From Eublepharis macularius (Eukaryota > Chordata > Lepidosauria > Squamata > Eublepharidae): a stretch of DNA of 64,000 nucleotides. A model generated the notes under the pieces. That model saw only the letters and a list, made by a program, of their open reading frames with translations. It did no database searches and was not told the origin of the DNA. Both the position numbers and the translations under genes were made by a program. Every line of letters starts with the position of its first letter. Position 1 is the stretch's first letter. Below, piece by piece: positions 11,721-23,770 of this stretch. The DNA is taken from positions 20,060,001 to 20,124,000 of the forward strand of contig NC_072797.1 of the NCBI RefSeq assembly GCF_028583425.1. The letters run 5' to 3'.

Positions 11721-11940
11721 CTATGTTTTCTTTGCAGCCTGTGCACAGGCGGCCGTTTTCTTTACAGTACTTGAACTTGGCTGTTGTGTCTTGGATTTGG
11801 GCACTGCTGGCTTCCTCTGTTTCTGATAGCTGGTTTGAAGGGGTTTCAGTCCCAGCATCTCACAGTATTTATTACACTGGTGGAGGGCCTTGAATTGATC
11901 AATAAAGGAGATGGAGCAGTTGCCTTTGAATCCTTTGTAC
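11721..11940 (-). CDS. ALPK2: ALPK2 last coding exon: zinc module, C-terminal tail and stop
   Basis: 220 nt from an acceptor TTCTTCTGCAG (before 11940) to the stop codon ending at 11721. Residues 1234-1305 start YKGFKGNCS (the Gly-rich nucleotide loop region of alpha-kinases), then [20 protein letters not shown]. The H-x-C-x3-C (H1253, C1255, C1259) plus H1200 would complete the structural zinc site. After the kinase fold comes a basic Lys/Gln/Ser-rich tail ending AAKKT, like the mammalian ALPK2 tail. Upstream in-frame sequence reads on into the intron but lacks homology. Confidence 0.96.
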
Positions 11941-12146
11941 CTGCAGAAGAACAAAGGACAGAAACAATGGTTGGTTTCCAGTACAAAATGCAAATGACGC
12001 GCCTTTTCACATTTCCCCAGTGGGACTTGCAGGATTGCTTCATCTTGGGAAAATGGCTCGAGGGAGAAAGTTGAGACACTTTCCCCATGTCTTCCACAGT
12101 CACAATCACAGTTGGGCACCGCACAAGAACCCACAACTTACAACCT

Positions 12147-12376
12147 GAGAGCCAGTGTGATGAAGTGGTTAGAGTGATGGACCAGAATGTGGGAGAACCA
12201 CATCCAAATCCCCCTCTGCCACGGAAGCTCACTAAGTAACCTGGGGTCAGTCCCACACTCTCAGCCTAACCTACCTCACAGGGTTGTTGTGAGGATAAAA
12301 TGCAGATGAAAATTATGTAAGCCACCTTGGGTCCTCGTTGTGGAGAAAAGTGGGGTATAAATGAAGTAAATAAGTA
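12147..12376 (+). mobile_element. tRNA-derived SINE (ACCTACCTCACAGGGTTG family), complete
   Basis: Head GAGAGCCAGTGTGATGAAGT with pol III box-like words, body CAGCCTAACCTACCTCACAG then GGTTGTTGTGAGGATAAAAT, tail GGGGTATAAATGAAGTAAAT. Squamate-type tRNA SINE lying in the last ALPK2 intron. Confidence 0.85.
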
Positions 12377-12401
12377 ATATATACCTTAAGAACCATCTAC
12401 A

Positions 12402-12443
12402 CCCATATAAACCTACAGTCAACCCATATAAAACTACAGTCAA
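12402..12443 (+). repeat. 21-bp tandem duplication
   Basis: CCCATATAAACCTACAGTCAA followed at once by the same word with one change (C to A). Confidence 0.9.
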
Positions 12444-12449
12444 CTTTGG

Positions 12450-12990
12450 AGGCCCTGCCTCAGGTGCTCCTGCCTAATGAGGTTAGATGAGTGACCTCCT
12501 CTGACCAGCCCAGGGACTCCAAGGCGGAGGGCTCATTGAAGGAGCCTGAGGAACCAGGACCAGGGGGCCCGGAGGACCAGAGGGACCAGGGAGGGCCTGT
12601 TGCTGCAGAGACACCAGTGACCATACCTCAGCAGTACCAGAGATGGCACAGCCACAGCCTGCAAGTGAGTCTTTGCCGCCTGCCTGAGAGACCACCACTA
12701 GACTCCTGTCAGGCTGGACATGCCTCTGGGCCCGTGGCCCCTCAAGATCCTCTTCCATGCCACAGGAATGGCCGCAGCGAAAGGCCCAGGCAGAAGTAGC
12801 ACGAAGGAAGACAAGTGCGAGGCTGGCAGCGCTCCACTTCTCTGCAGCCTCAGAACCAAGCACCGATGCCTCAGGATCTGAGCAGCCATTCAGAACAATA
12901 TGGCTGCTGCTCTGCGGGAAGCCCCTGCTGCATTTAGGAGCACCCCAGTGATGTGGTGACCGATCCAGGGCAGTCAAGTGGTTCCCATAT
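12450..12990. mobile_element. GC-rich coding-like repetitive block
   Basis: Open on both strands (plus 12491-12799, minus 12483-13199) with Pro/Gly/Gln-rich peptides and no splice or domain evidence. It resembles the block at 9.54 kb and is taken as retroelement debris in the ALPK2 intron. Confidence 0.35.
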
Positions 12991-13504
12991 TTCTCCCTGA
13001 CAAGATTTATTATTTTTTTTAAACCTCCTTGAAATGCAAGGGGGTTGTGCAGAGGGCATGTGCGTGGGGTGGGAGAGAGTCTCTCTGTGGCTGCTTTTTG
13101 CACAGGAAATATGCATCTCAAGATCTGATTATGAATCCTCTTCTCAAATGTCTTCAAGATTTGTCTCTCTACTCTGGTTTTGTCTGTTACATTAACCATT
13201 CTCCTATATGATCAAATGGAGCAATATGAAAGGGTCTGAACATCATGACTGAAGCCCCCCCACCCCTCCTTAAAAAATTGCTGGCTTTGTATGGTGCTAA
13301 CAGCTGTGCAGAATCCTCTTCTTGTTTCAGCCAGACACCCTCCTGCCGTGTTTATTAAAAATGCTGAAAGTTTTTCCAAAATAAGCCTATTGCCCTATGA
13401 AGGAACAGTCCCATCGTTCTGAACACTCCATGCAGAATGACATTTTCTCCAGTCGGTAAGCCAGTGACACAGCAGCTGAAAACACAGAGAGAGAGAGAGA
13501 GCCC

Positions 13505-13759
13505 CAGGGCTTTTTTTCAGCAGGAACGCGGGGGAACGGCGTTCCGGAACCTCTTGAAAATGGTCACATGGCTGGTGGCCCCGCCCCCTGATCTCCAGAC
13601 AGAGGGGAGTTTCAATTGCCCTCTGCACAGTGGCATAGAGGGCAATCTAAACTCCCCTCTGTCTGGAGATCAGGGGGTGGGGCCACCGGTCATGTGACCA
13701 TTTTCTTCTAGGGCAACCCACTGAGTTCCACCACCTCTTTTCCCAGAAAAAAAGCCTTG
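13505..13759. mobile_element. hAT-type fold-back MITE, copy C (255 bp)
   Basis: CAGGGCTTTTTTTC left end, right end GAAAAAAAGCCTTG (one change), and exact 8-bp target duplication GAGAGCCC at 13497-13504 and 13760-13767, adjoining a short GA repeat. Same internal hairpin as the copy at 3098. Confidence 0.88.
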
Positions 13760-13799
13760 GAGAGCCCCAGTGCCAACAGCCAGCCTTAAACTTTATTTA

Positions 13800-14760
13800 A
13801 AGGTATCTGTGATTCTGCATTTACTCCACTCCCCTTTTACTGCAAGCAGGCTAATGGGAAATATCAGGCACTGCTTTGGGAGCATCAATAATCTCAGGTG
13901 ATGAAAAGGCCACACCGTCCAAATGCCAGAGCATGATGGAATACGGAGTTCCACTTTGGAACAGAAAACCACCTTTTGATGGATCACACAAATCTTAATG
14001 TTTTTCAAAGAGTCTTTTTTTTTTTGGCAGGCGTTCCTATATCTTGCATGCTTATGAAATGATGGCATTGCTGCCTTACCTAAACATATGCATGTCGGTT
14101 GTGATCGTCCCAACCAGAGGGACCAAGTCTGGACATCACACCCACAAACTGTGGAGAAGTTAATGGTTGCCCAACTTCTGTCCCTAGTAATTAGCCAAAC
14201 ATTTGCCAACCCAAGGCATACATCTATCGTCATTGCTTTCGGGGGGCCCAAGCCTCCTGGCTGAAAGAGGGTCTATTACTGCAGAACTGTCAGAAAAAAA
14301 GCCCTGCCTATTTATATTCACACTCATGTCACATCTGCAGCATGTCAGATGCCGCAGGTTGGTTCCTTCTTGCATCTATTTCTGGAGTCCCTGCTGCTGC
14401 ACAACTTGTCCCCAAAGATGCCGTTAGTTGACTGGAGGGTGGGGCCAGTTCTGGGCAGAGACACTGACCCTGAAGGCAGCACCAGGGGTCCAGGCAATGG
14501 GGTCATCTCCCTGGCATCTGGATACTTATCAGCCGCAGCTTCATTTCAGGTGTCAGGTCAGTTGCCTGGGCAGTGGACATCTTGTGAATTTTGCAAGATT
14601 GGGGGGTGAGAGGTGGGAGGAGCAGCTGGAAGCTGCTGGAGGATATTTATGCCCCAGCAGCCTTAGGCTAAGGAAGGTCCCTGAGCAGCTCTCTGCAGCC
14701 AGAGAGAAGGAAGAAGAGGCAACCAAAGAGGAGGAGGAGTGCTGGGGTGTGGTGCAAACC
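13800..14760. other. ALPK2 intron, mixed non-coding sequence
   Basis: AT-rich first half with no feature. 14400-14745 is another GC-rich coding-like patch without recognised domain. Confidence 0.4.
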
Positions 14761-14762
14761 TA

Positions 14763-14945
14763 TGGTTGCCAAATGGCTTGTGAAATTCCTGGAGATTTCA
14801 GGGCATTGCCTGGGGACAGTGGCCCTTTCGGATGGAACTCTGGGGGGATGCCATAACAGAGTCTTTCCTCCAAATCTGCCATTTCCTCAGGGTGAAGAGA
14901 CCTCTGTAGTCTGGAGATCAGTTGTAATTCTGTACGTGGGTAGCC
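14763..14945 (+). mobile_element. MITE-like GTTGCCAA element, diverged
   Basis: GGTTGCCAAATGGC, CCTGGAGATTTCAGGGC, CCATAACAGAGTC, TCTGTAGTCTGGAGATCAGTT in the family order seen at 5872; the right end is lost. Confidence 0.65.
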
Positions 14946-15318
14946 CTAGGCAAACCACTTTCTCTCCTGGACTGAGATGGAAAGCTAAGAGTCAGGCAGG
15001 CTCATGTCACCTCTCTACCACCATATAATGTCCAAAACCAAGACCACATGCACAGAACCCACACAGACATCACTGCAGTCAGGTATGCAAACATCTGAGA
15101 AGGGGAATGGTTATGTTTCCCTGAGGCCCAGGGGTCCCAGCACACTCTAGAAGCCCTGATATGGTCCATGATAATTTGTGCAATTTCAGAAAGAAAATAG
15201 ACTTAAAAAAAATCATGATGACTCATGAGGTTGTGTGTATGTGCTAGAATTGGGGAGAAAGGTCTGAGTTTCAAGTGTTTTGCAATCAGAGCCGAGAGAA
15301 ATTATGCCTGGACTCATG

Positions 15319-15455
15319 GGTTTGCCAACCTCCAGGTGGGGCCAGGAGTCCTCTTGGAATTACAACTGGATCTCTAGACTACAGAGATCAATTCTCCTAG
15401 AAAAAGGGAGTGTCGGAGAATAGACTCTATGGTATAGCATAGATTCTATATAGGG
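15319..15455 (-). mobile_element. MITE-like GTTGCCAA element, inverse orientation
   Basis: TTGCCAACCTCCAGGTGGGG opens the copy, then GGAATTACAACTGGATCTC and CTACAGAGATCAATTCTCCT, the reverse order of the family; truncated. Confidence 0.65.
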
Positions 15456-15779
15456 TTGTCAGGCTTCCCACTATGGTAGCGTGCCTCCCACCACAACACG
15501 TATTGCTTGCTGCTGCTCTGAGCAGTGTAGGGAGAAAAAAAATTTAAATGCTGGCATCGCTCATGGCATGACATCACTTTTGGGGAAAATCTGGAAGTGA
15601 CATCATATAGCTCTAGGAACCAGCAGAAACCTTACAGTTTTACCATAGAGTTTGTGACGATTTCTAGAGCAACATGATTTCATTTCTCATTTTCCTCTGG
15701 AGTGACATCATTGATACACAACACTGCGTGCGCCCCATATCCCTGCCTCCCAAACCCACCAAGCACAATCTAGTGACAC

Positions 15780-15882
15780 TAATTCTAGATGAAATACTTT
15801 CTCAATCCCGCCCCCTTCTTCCCACAGGCAATGCGCCCAAATCTCCAGGAATTTCCCCAGGCCAGAGTTGGCAACGCTACTG
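15780..15882 (-). mobile_element. MITE-like element, right-end fragment
   Basis: AAATCTCCAGGAATTTCCCC followed by AGAGTTGGCAACGCTAC is the terminal part of the same family in inverse orientation. Confidence 0.55.
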
Positions 15883-15889
15883 AGCACTG

Positions 15890-16940
15890 GACCTTGTTCA
15901 CTGGAGAGCTGAAGCTGGACTGCGGAGGTGTTACCTTCACAGGGCAGGAAAGAGTCATGCTGACATTCTCCCGTGCTGTAAATGCTCTGAGACAAGGGGG
16001 CCTTGGTAGGTAGGAGGACAGGTTCCTTTCCTGGTGTTCAGAAAAATCTCACAAGTGTAATGTGAGAAGCGGGGGCCGAAGCAGTGGTACACCATGACCC
16101 TTTGAGAACCTTATCTGAAACTAGCAGGCCCACATATTGATTGAGTCACAAAGCTGTTTTTTACAACCTTGAAAATAAACTTGTGCCCTTTGTTCCTGTC
16201 CTTCACGATGGAAACGTTATTTGACTGATCTGGTTCCTTTCACATTTGGCCTGTTTTGGTTTAGCTCTTGCAAAACAGTCTGATGGCTGTGCTTTACTTG
16301 TTGTTTAGGCCTAGCAGAGTGGAGTTGATTAAATATTTTGTTAACAAAGGTTAATTTCCTGACTTTCTCCAGAGGACTGAATACTTTTTTTCCCCTTTCA
16401 AAGGATAAAGTGTGCCCTCTACTGAGCAAAAATATATGGCAGCCATTTAATATTTTCATCCAGTAGCTATTATAATTGCCCTCCCACTCTATAAAAGTAA
16501 ATTATAATATAGACAGCAAAGACCCAAATTGGAGGAAACCATACCAATACTCAAAACAACTGAGGAAGAATTTCCCTCAAGTTATGTATTTTAAATTCTA
16601 TTTTTTAAATTCTTTGTGTATCTCACTTACGTCAGGCCTCCTCTCACTAAGGGAGACTTCCTAATTAATCGTTCCCTCATTCAGTCTACCCCATTGCAAT
16701 AATCTAAAGTCTATTTCTCCGCCCTTGCAGTTATAGGAGTCAGACTTTGCTGTTTTGGGTATGTCTAAACTTCCCTTGCTTAGACATTCATCCTTTGTTG
16801 GGCTGGTCTGCCTGTCCCAAATGAATCTGGGTATAATTAAATGGGAAAAGAATCCAGGGGACGTGCACAGACTAGGATTCAAACCACCTTTTCCACTATC
16901 GGAAAATGAGAGAAGGAAAGAAGATTCTATAATGTTGCTA
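15890..16940. other. ALPK2 intron, nothing recognised
   Basis: AT-rich, mostly unique-looking DNA without open frames above background or known repeat words. Confidence 0.5.
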
Positions 16941-16945
16941 GCACA

Positions 16946-17125
16946 GCCAGCCAGTGTGGTCTAGCAGCTGGAGTATCAGACTATGATCTGGAAGATCCAG
17001 GTTTAAATCACCACTTCACCATTCAATCACATAATGTCAACCTAACCTACCTCACAAGATGGTTGTGAGGAAAAAAATGGAGGAGCAGAAAATGATATAA
17101 GTAGCTTTGGGTCCCCACCAGGAAG
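16946..17125 (+). mobile_element. tRNA-derived SINE (ACCTACCTCACA family)
   Basis: CCAGCCAGTGTGGTCTAGCA head, CTAACCTACCTCACAAGATG body, diverged tail AGGAAGAAAGGAGGGG. Confidence 0.75.
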
Positions 17126-17129
17126 AAAG

Positions 17130-18740
17130 GAGGGGCATTTCATTGAAGTGAAATTTTCAACAATGAAGAAAAATAAAACACACATCATCTCCAGCATGGA
17201 AATGCTGGTGAAAATGTTTACTTCCAGTCAAGTTCTCCCTTCCCCACTCAATTTCTACATCCAAAAAGCATCAGCTACTAATGTCATGTGGTGATTCCTA
17301 AACATTACAGTATGACAAATGAAAATTTATCGTAGAGATGCCAGGCATATCGTAGACATGGAAAGCATAACCTACAGTTTAGCTCAGTGTCTCCTCACAT
17401 CAGCAGCAATACTGGTGGGGGGACTCACCCACAAATGGCTACCCGTAATGGCTACCTGTTTTAACACAGAAGAACAGCTTCTTTACCACAACTACCTATC
17501 TGAGCCTTTTATACGTTAACAGAGTGGCATTCATCTGGATGGAATAAACATTCCCTCCCAGGTTTCCCTGCCACATTTAGGTAACATCTAATTCCCAAAT
17601 GAATATGAGCTCCTAAGCCAGACATGATCAGTTCACCAGCTGCCTGTTTCTGACACTAGTTTAAATGTTAGGATTGCCAATGCGCCAATCACAATTAGTC
17701 CTTCTTCAGTCCCTGTATCTAGTGCAAACCGAATCCACCCTCCACGCAGGACAATTTCTTCTTTGGGAACTCTGCTGAATTGTGCTTTACGTTCACTGTC
17801 GTGGGAGGAAAGAAACTGCAGAGAAACATACAAGCTATGAATCTTTAACAGCACTATTTTCTAGTTTGGTTCTGTTGCACTAGAAACACGCACTTCAGCT
17901 TAAGGCGGGGGGGGGGGGGAAGAGGGTTCAGCCACTGCAGAATTCTAATCAGAGCAATCTTCTGTGACATGTATTGGTATACTCATTAAAAACATATCGT
18001 ACAGGGAGGGCGGGATTCATGGTCATGAATTATTCATACTGCTTAGAGGCTTTTTGTAAGTCTGTGAATAATGACTTAAGCAAGGCATAAGGGAAGCCTT
18101 TCTCTTCACTCAATTAGACTAAGGATTCAAGGCAAGGTATTAAAATTTGCTAATCACCATCTTAATGCTTCTTTGCTAGGCTACCAGAAAATGTAATGGA
18201 TACACAGATTACAAATACTCAGGCTGGAAGACTGTTCTGTGGTGAATGATTGTTGTACAAAGCTGTACAAAGTACAGTCCGACATGAGCTCTTGATGGGC
18301 AGGCAGCAGCTCATAAAATCGCAGAACGGGAGCAAAGCCTTTGCACCAGTGCAGGGGCCACAATTCTGCCTCTGGCAACAGTAATCAAGGCTCAGTGCAG
18401 CTATACCTGGGAAGATGTCCCCCAACAAGTGGGGAGGGATATAGCCCACCCACGCAAGAAGCTTCTAAGCTGTTGTTGACACAAGCCTGAATCTAAGATG
18501 CAGCTGCGATAGAAACCCCACAGCGGCTGCAGGTGCTTTGCAATGCCATACTCTTCTAAGCTCCTCAGCTTCCGTGGACTTCGACGCATGTAACTCTGCT
18601 TAGGATGGCACTATAAAGGGTAGGCAGGATGAAGCTGAGTGCCATGTGCTTAGTACCACAGTCTCCTGGCAGCAGTTGGGCAGTAGCAGAAGAACTGGGC
18701 CATACGTCATGGACTGCAACCTTCAGGGATGTCTTTAAGT
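17130..18740. other. ALPK2 intron, nothing recognised
   Basis: Mostly unique-looking non-coding DNA with one poly(G) run near 17908. Confidence 0.5.
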
Positions 18741-18743
18741 ATT

Positions 18744-18936
18744 TAGGGACTATATAGCTCAGCAGTAGAGCAAGAGCTCATCCCGTGATGCACAAAGTGC
18801 TGATTCCTGGTAGCTCCCATTAAGAGAGTTCCTGAAGCCACCCTTGGAGAGCTGCTGCAGTCAGAGAAAACAATGCGAGGCTAGACCAAGAGTCTAGCTA
18901 GGTGTAAGGCGGCTTCACCTGTTCCTTGTGTTGCCC
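18744..18936 (+). mobile_element. tRNA-derived SINE (GTAGCTCAG...AAGGCGGCTTCA family)
   Basis: TATAGCTCAGCAGTAGAGCA is an A-box-like tRNA head, then GAGAGCTGCTGCAGTCAGAG and GTAAGGCGGCTTCA at the 3' end. Confidence 0.75.
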
Positions 18937-19369
18937 AAGGTGAAATGGTGAAATTCTGGAGCTGCCAGACTTGTTGGCCCAATTTTAGGCCTCCTACCTG
19001 GAGCTGTGTTTATTGAACTCCGCCTTTACACTCCCAGTCGTGGCAAGTTGCCAGCTATCCTCCTTCCCTAGTTGGATTCTTGCTTCCTAGGGCTGATTCA
19101 TACAATACCGGAATGGGTGTAATTGCTCATTGCCTATGCCGCACTGGTAAGAGGAATGCCACCTAAGTTGGTTGAATGTCCCGGCTGCTAACCAGACCAG
19201 CATCCCCTCGCACTCTAGGAGAAGCAATGCTTGTGTTGGAAAGGAATAACGACAATCCTCCACTGAAGTGCAGGTTGAAAGCAAGAAAACGGCAGCCACT
19301 ATGGAATGCGCACTTTTCAGAGCTATGGGCTGGTCTTCCTTATTCAGGCTAATAATAACCATGCTCCCC

Positions 19370-19742
19370 ACTCAGAGCAGTGAACAAAGTCAGTGTTATT
19401 ATTATCCCCACAATTCGCTGAGGAGCTGGGGCTGAGAGGAGCAGCTTACCCAACGCCATTTGCTGAGCTCATGGCAGTATGGTATTTGAACCAGCAGAGT
19501 GCTGATTCACAGCCCAACCGCTTAGCCACAATGCTACAGCAGAGTTATTTCCTGTTTTCCACTCTCCCCGTGGAGGCAAGGCCAAAGAGGCTTGCAACAT
19601 CCTTCTCCCTATGAGGTGAATCAGGCTGAGAAAGAGTGTAACTGGCCCATGGTCACCCAACAAGTTTTCATGGCGGAATAGGGACTCAAACTTGGGACTC
19701 TCAGATTCCAGTCTGACATTCTAACCACTACATCACATTGGC
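19370..19742 (-). mobile_element. two adjoining MIR/tRNA-type SINE copies, minus orientation
   Basis: 19380-19545 and 19600-19742 both end in words such as CCGCTTAGCCACAATGCTAC and TTCTAACCACTACATCACAT, the reversed tRNA heads, preceded by TTATTATCCCCACA and GGTCACCCAACAAG. The borders are approximate. Confidence 0.6.
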
Positions 19743-19744
19743 CT

Positions 19745-21160
19745 GTTGAGTTGTTTTGACCATCCTTTGAGGGTGTGTGTTCATTTGCAATTGGCTTCAG
19801 AATTCTCACTAATTTGCAATTTGGTTTTATGGACAAAAGGGGCCAATTTGAATGCACGCCACTGTTTTGGTGCCCTTCCAGCAATGATAACACTTTGTAT
19901 TTCGTCCTCCAGTACATTCTGTGATTATCCTGTTTGCTTGTCTGAAATGTTTGTAACCATTACTGATCCTTTTAGAAACCCCTTCTGCAGTTTTTAAATC
20001 CTAAAAGAATTTTGTCCTCTGCAGCATATTTCTTATTTTCTTTTTGTAGCTTGCAGGAGTGTTGCTGAACCTAAACGACCCTCTCCGGTGGCATGTCAAA
20101 TGGACATATAATCCTTTCTGAAATCTTTCAGCAGTACCGAAAAGTAGTTTCAAAACCAGGCACAGGATAAAATGAACTTTGCTAAGAAATGAAAGTTCTA
20201 AAGCTTCGTTATCACAGACCCATGAGCATGTTTAAATAAATTTTTAAAAATGTAAAGGCCCACATATTATATTTTCATATCACTTTGACTAATCATCTCT
20301 TACTTGTCTGTTGTTTTAATGCTCAGGGAAATTCCAGCCCTGCCCTATAGCTGACTATCAGATAAGAACACAAGGCAGTCAAGGGCTAAGGGAGCAGCCC
20401 GGATGATGCCATCTTACCAGGCACTGCAGGATTTCTTTCTTTTTAAAGATGTCGCCAGCTGTGTAAGTTGAATCTGTGCATAACATAGTGCGCTCGAGTG
20501 ATTACTTAACCGTGGTTAGGAGACGGGGAACACCCCATGGCAACTCGTGCTCCTTTCCCTGTCTTCCTTCCTTCCTTCTCAAGCTTTGTGCTTGTCAAAT
20601 ACTCTGTCTCTTCTATTTCCTGCGCCAACCATGACGCAGCAGCATCACATCTGTACTGACATTTATGCCAATCATACTTAGGTCTAAACTGGCTAGCTCT
20701 GAAAATGGAGAATTTGAGTGCAAGAAATAAAGGGAAGGCATGTGTGAGCACGTGAAGCACTCTCACAGAGTCATCCTGAGCAAGTCTACAAAGAATCCTA
20801 CTATTCAATAGGGTTTACTCCCAGAAAAGTGTTCTTCCCATTGCACGATCAATTTCCTAACCAGGGTTAAAGAGTTTAGCAACCTTATGTCTGCGCTAAG
20901 CTTCACTGTGCTTACTAACATCCCATAGCTTCCAAGGATGTGTTAATTCGTTACGCCTTGAGCAAAATCTTAATACTATGCCTGTTGCTTTGGAGTCTCT
21001 CTACATGACACATCTGACATGTGAAGAACACGTGTTGGGAGATGCATTTTAGCTGGGAAGGGTAGTTTAAAAAGACAGAGCCGGCGATAGGGCAAAGGCT
21101 TTGGTATATACTGGAGCGGTGTGAAGGGGCTGTGAAATGCCAGAAGGGAAATTTCAGACC
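19745..21160. other. ALPK2 intron, nothing recognised
   Basis: Unique-looking DNA with no supported feature. Confidence 0.5.
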
Positions 21161-21162
21161 AT

Positions 21163-21167
21163 TAATA

Positions 21168-21199
<32 letters not shown>

Positions 21200-21430
21200 A
21201 GATTTATATACCACCCTTCAGGACAACTTAATGCCCACTCAGAGTGGTTTACAAAGTATGTCATTATTATCCCCACAACAAACATCCTGTGAGGTGGGTG
21301 GGGCTCGGAGAGCTCCTAAAAGCTGTGACTCACCCAAGGTCACCCAGCTGGCTTCGAGGAATGGGGAACCAAACCCAGTTCTCCAGATGAGAGTCCCGTG
21401 CTCTTAACCACTACACTAAACTAGCTCTCC
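21163..21430 (-). mobile_element. tRNA-derived SINE (TTAAGTTGTCCTGAAGGG family), minus orientation, with (GAT)n tail
   Basis: The reversed tail ATTTATATACCACCCTTCAG then GACAACTTAATGCCCACTC is preceded by a GAT repeat (about 21168-21202). The body has GGTCACCCAGCTGGCTTC and the reversed tRNA head GCTCTTAACCACTACACTAA. Confidence 0.85.
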
Positions 21431-22019
21431 AGGTCCAAGCCCAGATCTGGAAGGCAGCTCCAGTCCATTTCCATTCCTCACGGCCCTCTGGTTGTGATCC
21501 CGCAGTTTTAGACTGGAGAGGTGAAACTGACAGAGCCTTCAGGGAGGCAACGATGAAATTAACAAACCCTCTGAGGGCGATCTCCATCAGCTCTGTCTTT
21601 TTAAACTACCCTTCCCAGCTAAGATTGCGTCTCACCTAAATTTGAAGAACACGCACCAAGGCGTCTTGAGTAGAGAGACTCTTTACTTCCACCTTTTCTT
21701 AGGAATAACATCAATTCACTCCCAGTTAGGATGGCTAGAATCTGATCTTGACAAGAAACGCAGTGTCTACGTGTATTTTCCTTATCTACCACAGTGAACA
21801 AATTAGCCTTTGTAAAAGGATGGCTTCTGTGAACATTTTACAAACCAGATGAAGTTGACAGGGAATGTCCCATTGAAATTTGTTTTGATTTTATGAGTTG
21901 CAGTAGAAAACAGATGTTGTGCATGCTTCCACCTTCCCTTGTAAATTTGAACTGTCATGAAGATGATGCACAAGGAGAAAAAAAAGGCAGGTTGGTTGAG
22001 AAATGTGTTTTTCACTCAC

Positions 22020-22068
22020 CCTTTGGCCAGTGTTGCTATGCCAACGTCAGTTAATTTCATTCCTACAC
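22020..22068 (-). CDS. ALPK2: ALPK2 49-nt micro-exon of the kinase domain
   Basis: Very short exon flanked by TTTTGTAG (before 22068) and AAAGG|GTGAGT (after 22020). It codes VGMKLTDVGIATLAKG (residues 1218-1233 with split ends), the segment after the catalytic loop that carries the second metal-binding aspartate position (LTD). Too short for simple ORF calling; found because phase, both splice sites and the conserved peptide all agree. It sits alone between introns of about 6 and 10 kb. Confidence 0.96.
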
Positions 22069-22163
22069 CTACAAAACAAAACATCAAGTCAACATTACAT
22101 GTGAGTATTCGAGTATAAAGGAAAAGGTAGTCCCCTGTGCAAGCACCGAGTCATTACTGACCC

Positions 22164-22617
22164 ATGGGCGGGGGGGGGGGGGGACGACATCGCATCACGA
22201 CGTTTTCTTGGCAGACTTTTTGTCACGGGTATAGAAAAGCTTTATATCCATCAAGACAGTTTTCACCTGCTTTGCTGCTAATTACAGATGCCACCCAACA
22301 CTTCCTTGGTAGATATATTGCCAGAAATATTGAGGTTTATAGGCTCCACGTTGTTGCCAATGACATGGAGGGTTGGTTCCCCTCTAAATTCCATGCATGG
22401 CAGTACAACTTCCTTCATCCCCAAATGCACTTGGAAATCCTGCCCCTGGAGGATGGGGGACCTCAGGGGCAACATGAGGGGGAGGAGTTAGAGGGCTGCC
22501 ATAAGAGAGGTGAACTGTTCCACCTTTTGCATGCTATGTTGATCCTGCACTGGGCAGGGGGTTGGACTAGATGGTCTGTATGGCCCCTTCCAACTCTATG
22601 ATTCTATGATTCTATGG
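22164..22617 (+). mobile_element. CR1 LINE 3' end
   Basis: The end GGTTGGACTAGATGGTCTGT followed by CCTTCCAACTCTATGATTCT and repeats of ATTCTATG is the classical CR1 tail of birds and reptiles. Only the last ~120 bp (22500-22617) are certain; the upstream part is less clear. Confidence 0.75.
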
Positions 22618-23035
22618 ATCTTTTTTAATCGGATGCAGCCCATAAAGTGGAGCATCCCTTGCTTGTAGATTGATGCTTTCATGCAGAAGTAAACACAAAA
22701 GGAAGCAGGACTTGGAGAAAGGAAGTACATCAAAGGGTTCTCTAGGTGAACAGGACTAGGTGAACAGGACCTTCCATCAGCCCAGCCCCTGTTGACTCAC
22801 AGGGACCACAAGGCCTCAGTCTAGTGAGAGGGGAGAGACTTCTAAACTACCTTGCTCCTCCTCCTCTCCAGTGGCTCTCTCTTGCACAGCCTGTGGAGAG
22901 GAGCCAGCAACATCCTTCTCAGCCTATGTCCTGGCCCCTTTGAAAGTCTCCTCCCCATATTTCCCCTCAGCATCTCTTGGCGTGCTCAACCTTCTTGGTT
23001 CATCAGACCTTCAAGCTGTTTGTTGACAAATGTTG

Positions 23036-23475
23036 TCGAGGGGTCATGGTCCACGGTGGAGCACCTGCTTTGCCTGCAGAAGGTCCGGGGGGGGGGGGCG
23101 GAATATGTGCCCAACCCTACACTGACTGAATCTTAGCCACCCTGCCCTGTGGACTTGAGGTGCTGAGACGCAGGGTGCAATATGAGCTGCCTTTTATGTT
23201 TAATGCTGTATTTACATGATTGCTACCAAAGTTTTTAATTGTTTTTATGTATTTATGCTGTTTATCCACTCTGAGCCTGCTTGCGGGGAGAGCGGACTAT
23301 AAATTAAATAAAATAAATAAAATAAATAAAAAAGGTTCAAACCCTGGCATCCCGAGTTAAAAGGATCAGGAAGTGGGTGATGTAAAAGACTTCCACCTGA
23401 AACACTGGTACACTGGTACCTGACGGACCTTGATAGACCAAGGGCCTGACTCAGTATAAGGCAGCTTTATGGGTA
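23036..23475 (+). mobile_element. tRNA-derived SINE split by a LINE-tail insertion
   Basis: 23036-23083 is the SINE head (GAGCACCTGCTTTGCCTGCA, GAAGGTCC). 23334-23475 resumes with GGTTCAAACCCTGGCATC and ends CTGACTCAGTATAAGGCAGC. The interruption holds the LINE-type tail listed separately. Confidence 0.75.
23084..23333 (+). mobile_element. LINE (L2/L3-like) 3' tail inserted in a SINE
   Basis: Ends CCACTCTGAGCCTGCTTGCG, GGGAGAGCGGACTATAAATT and an AAATAAAT repeat, the 3' terminus of a common reptile LINE family; opens with a poly(G) run and GAATATGTGCCC. Confidence 0.65.
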
Positions 23476-23770
23476 TTCCCAAGCCCTCCTGTGGGAAATC
23501 TGAATCCACAGAGGGGTTCAGGTGTGTGGCATTATTATTAAGTAATTATATGTTCTTTCCCCAGTTTGTATTCAAAGCAGCTTACGAGAAGGCACAACGT
23601 CAACATATAAAATAATTTACAAATACTAAAATAGTATCATTGTTGTAATGCTGACATTTGCCACGGACTCAAGGGAAACCATGTCCTTACAGATCATTGT
23701 AATAATATAGGCAAAGGACTTTGCAAGCAGTATACAAATGCTAATTATTATGTATGTATGTATTATTATT

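Noticed and set aside
12483..13199. 238-codon minus-strand frame as an ALPK2 or other exon
   Set aside because: ALPK2 phase is already complete across this intron, there is no homology, and a plus-strand frame is open in the same block.
18744..18830. Functional tRNA gene (A- and B-box-like words)
   Set aside because: No cloverleaf closes and the sequence continues as a SINE with a conserved 3' tail; the same holds for other SINE heads in the window.
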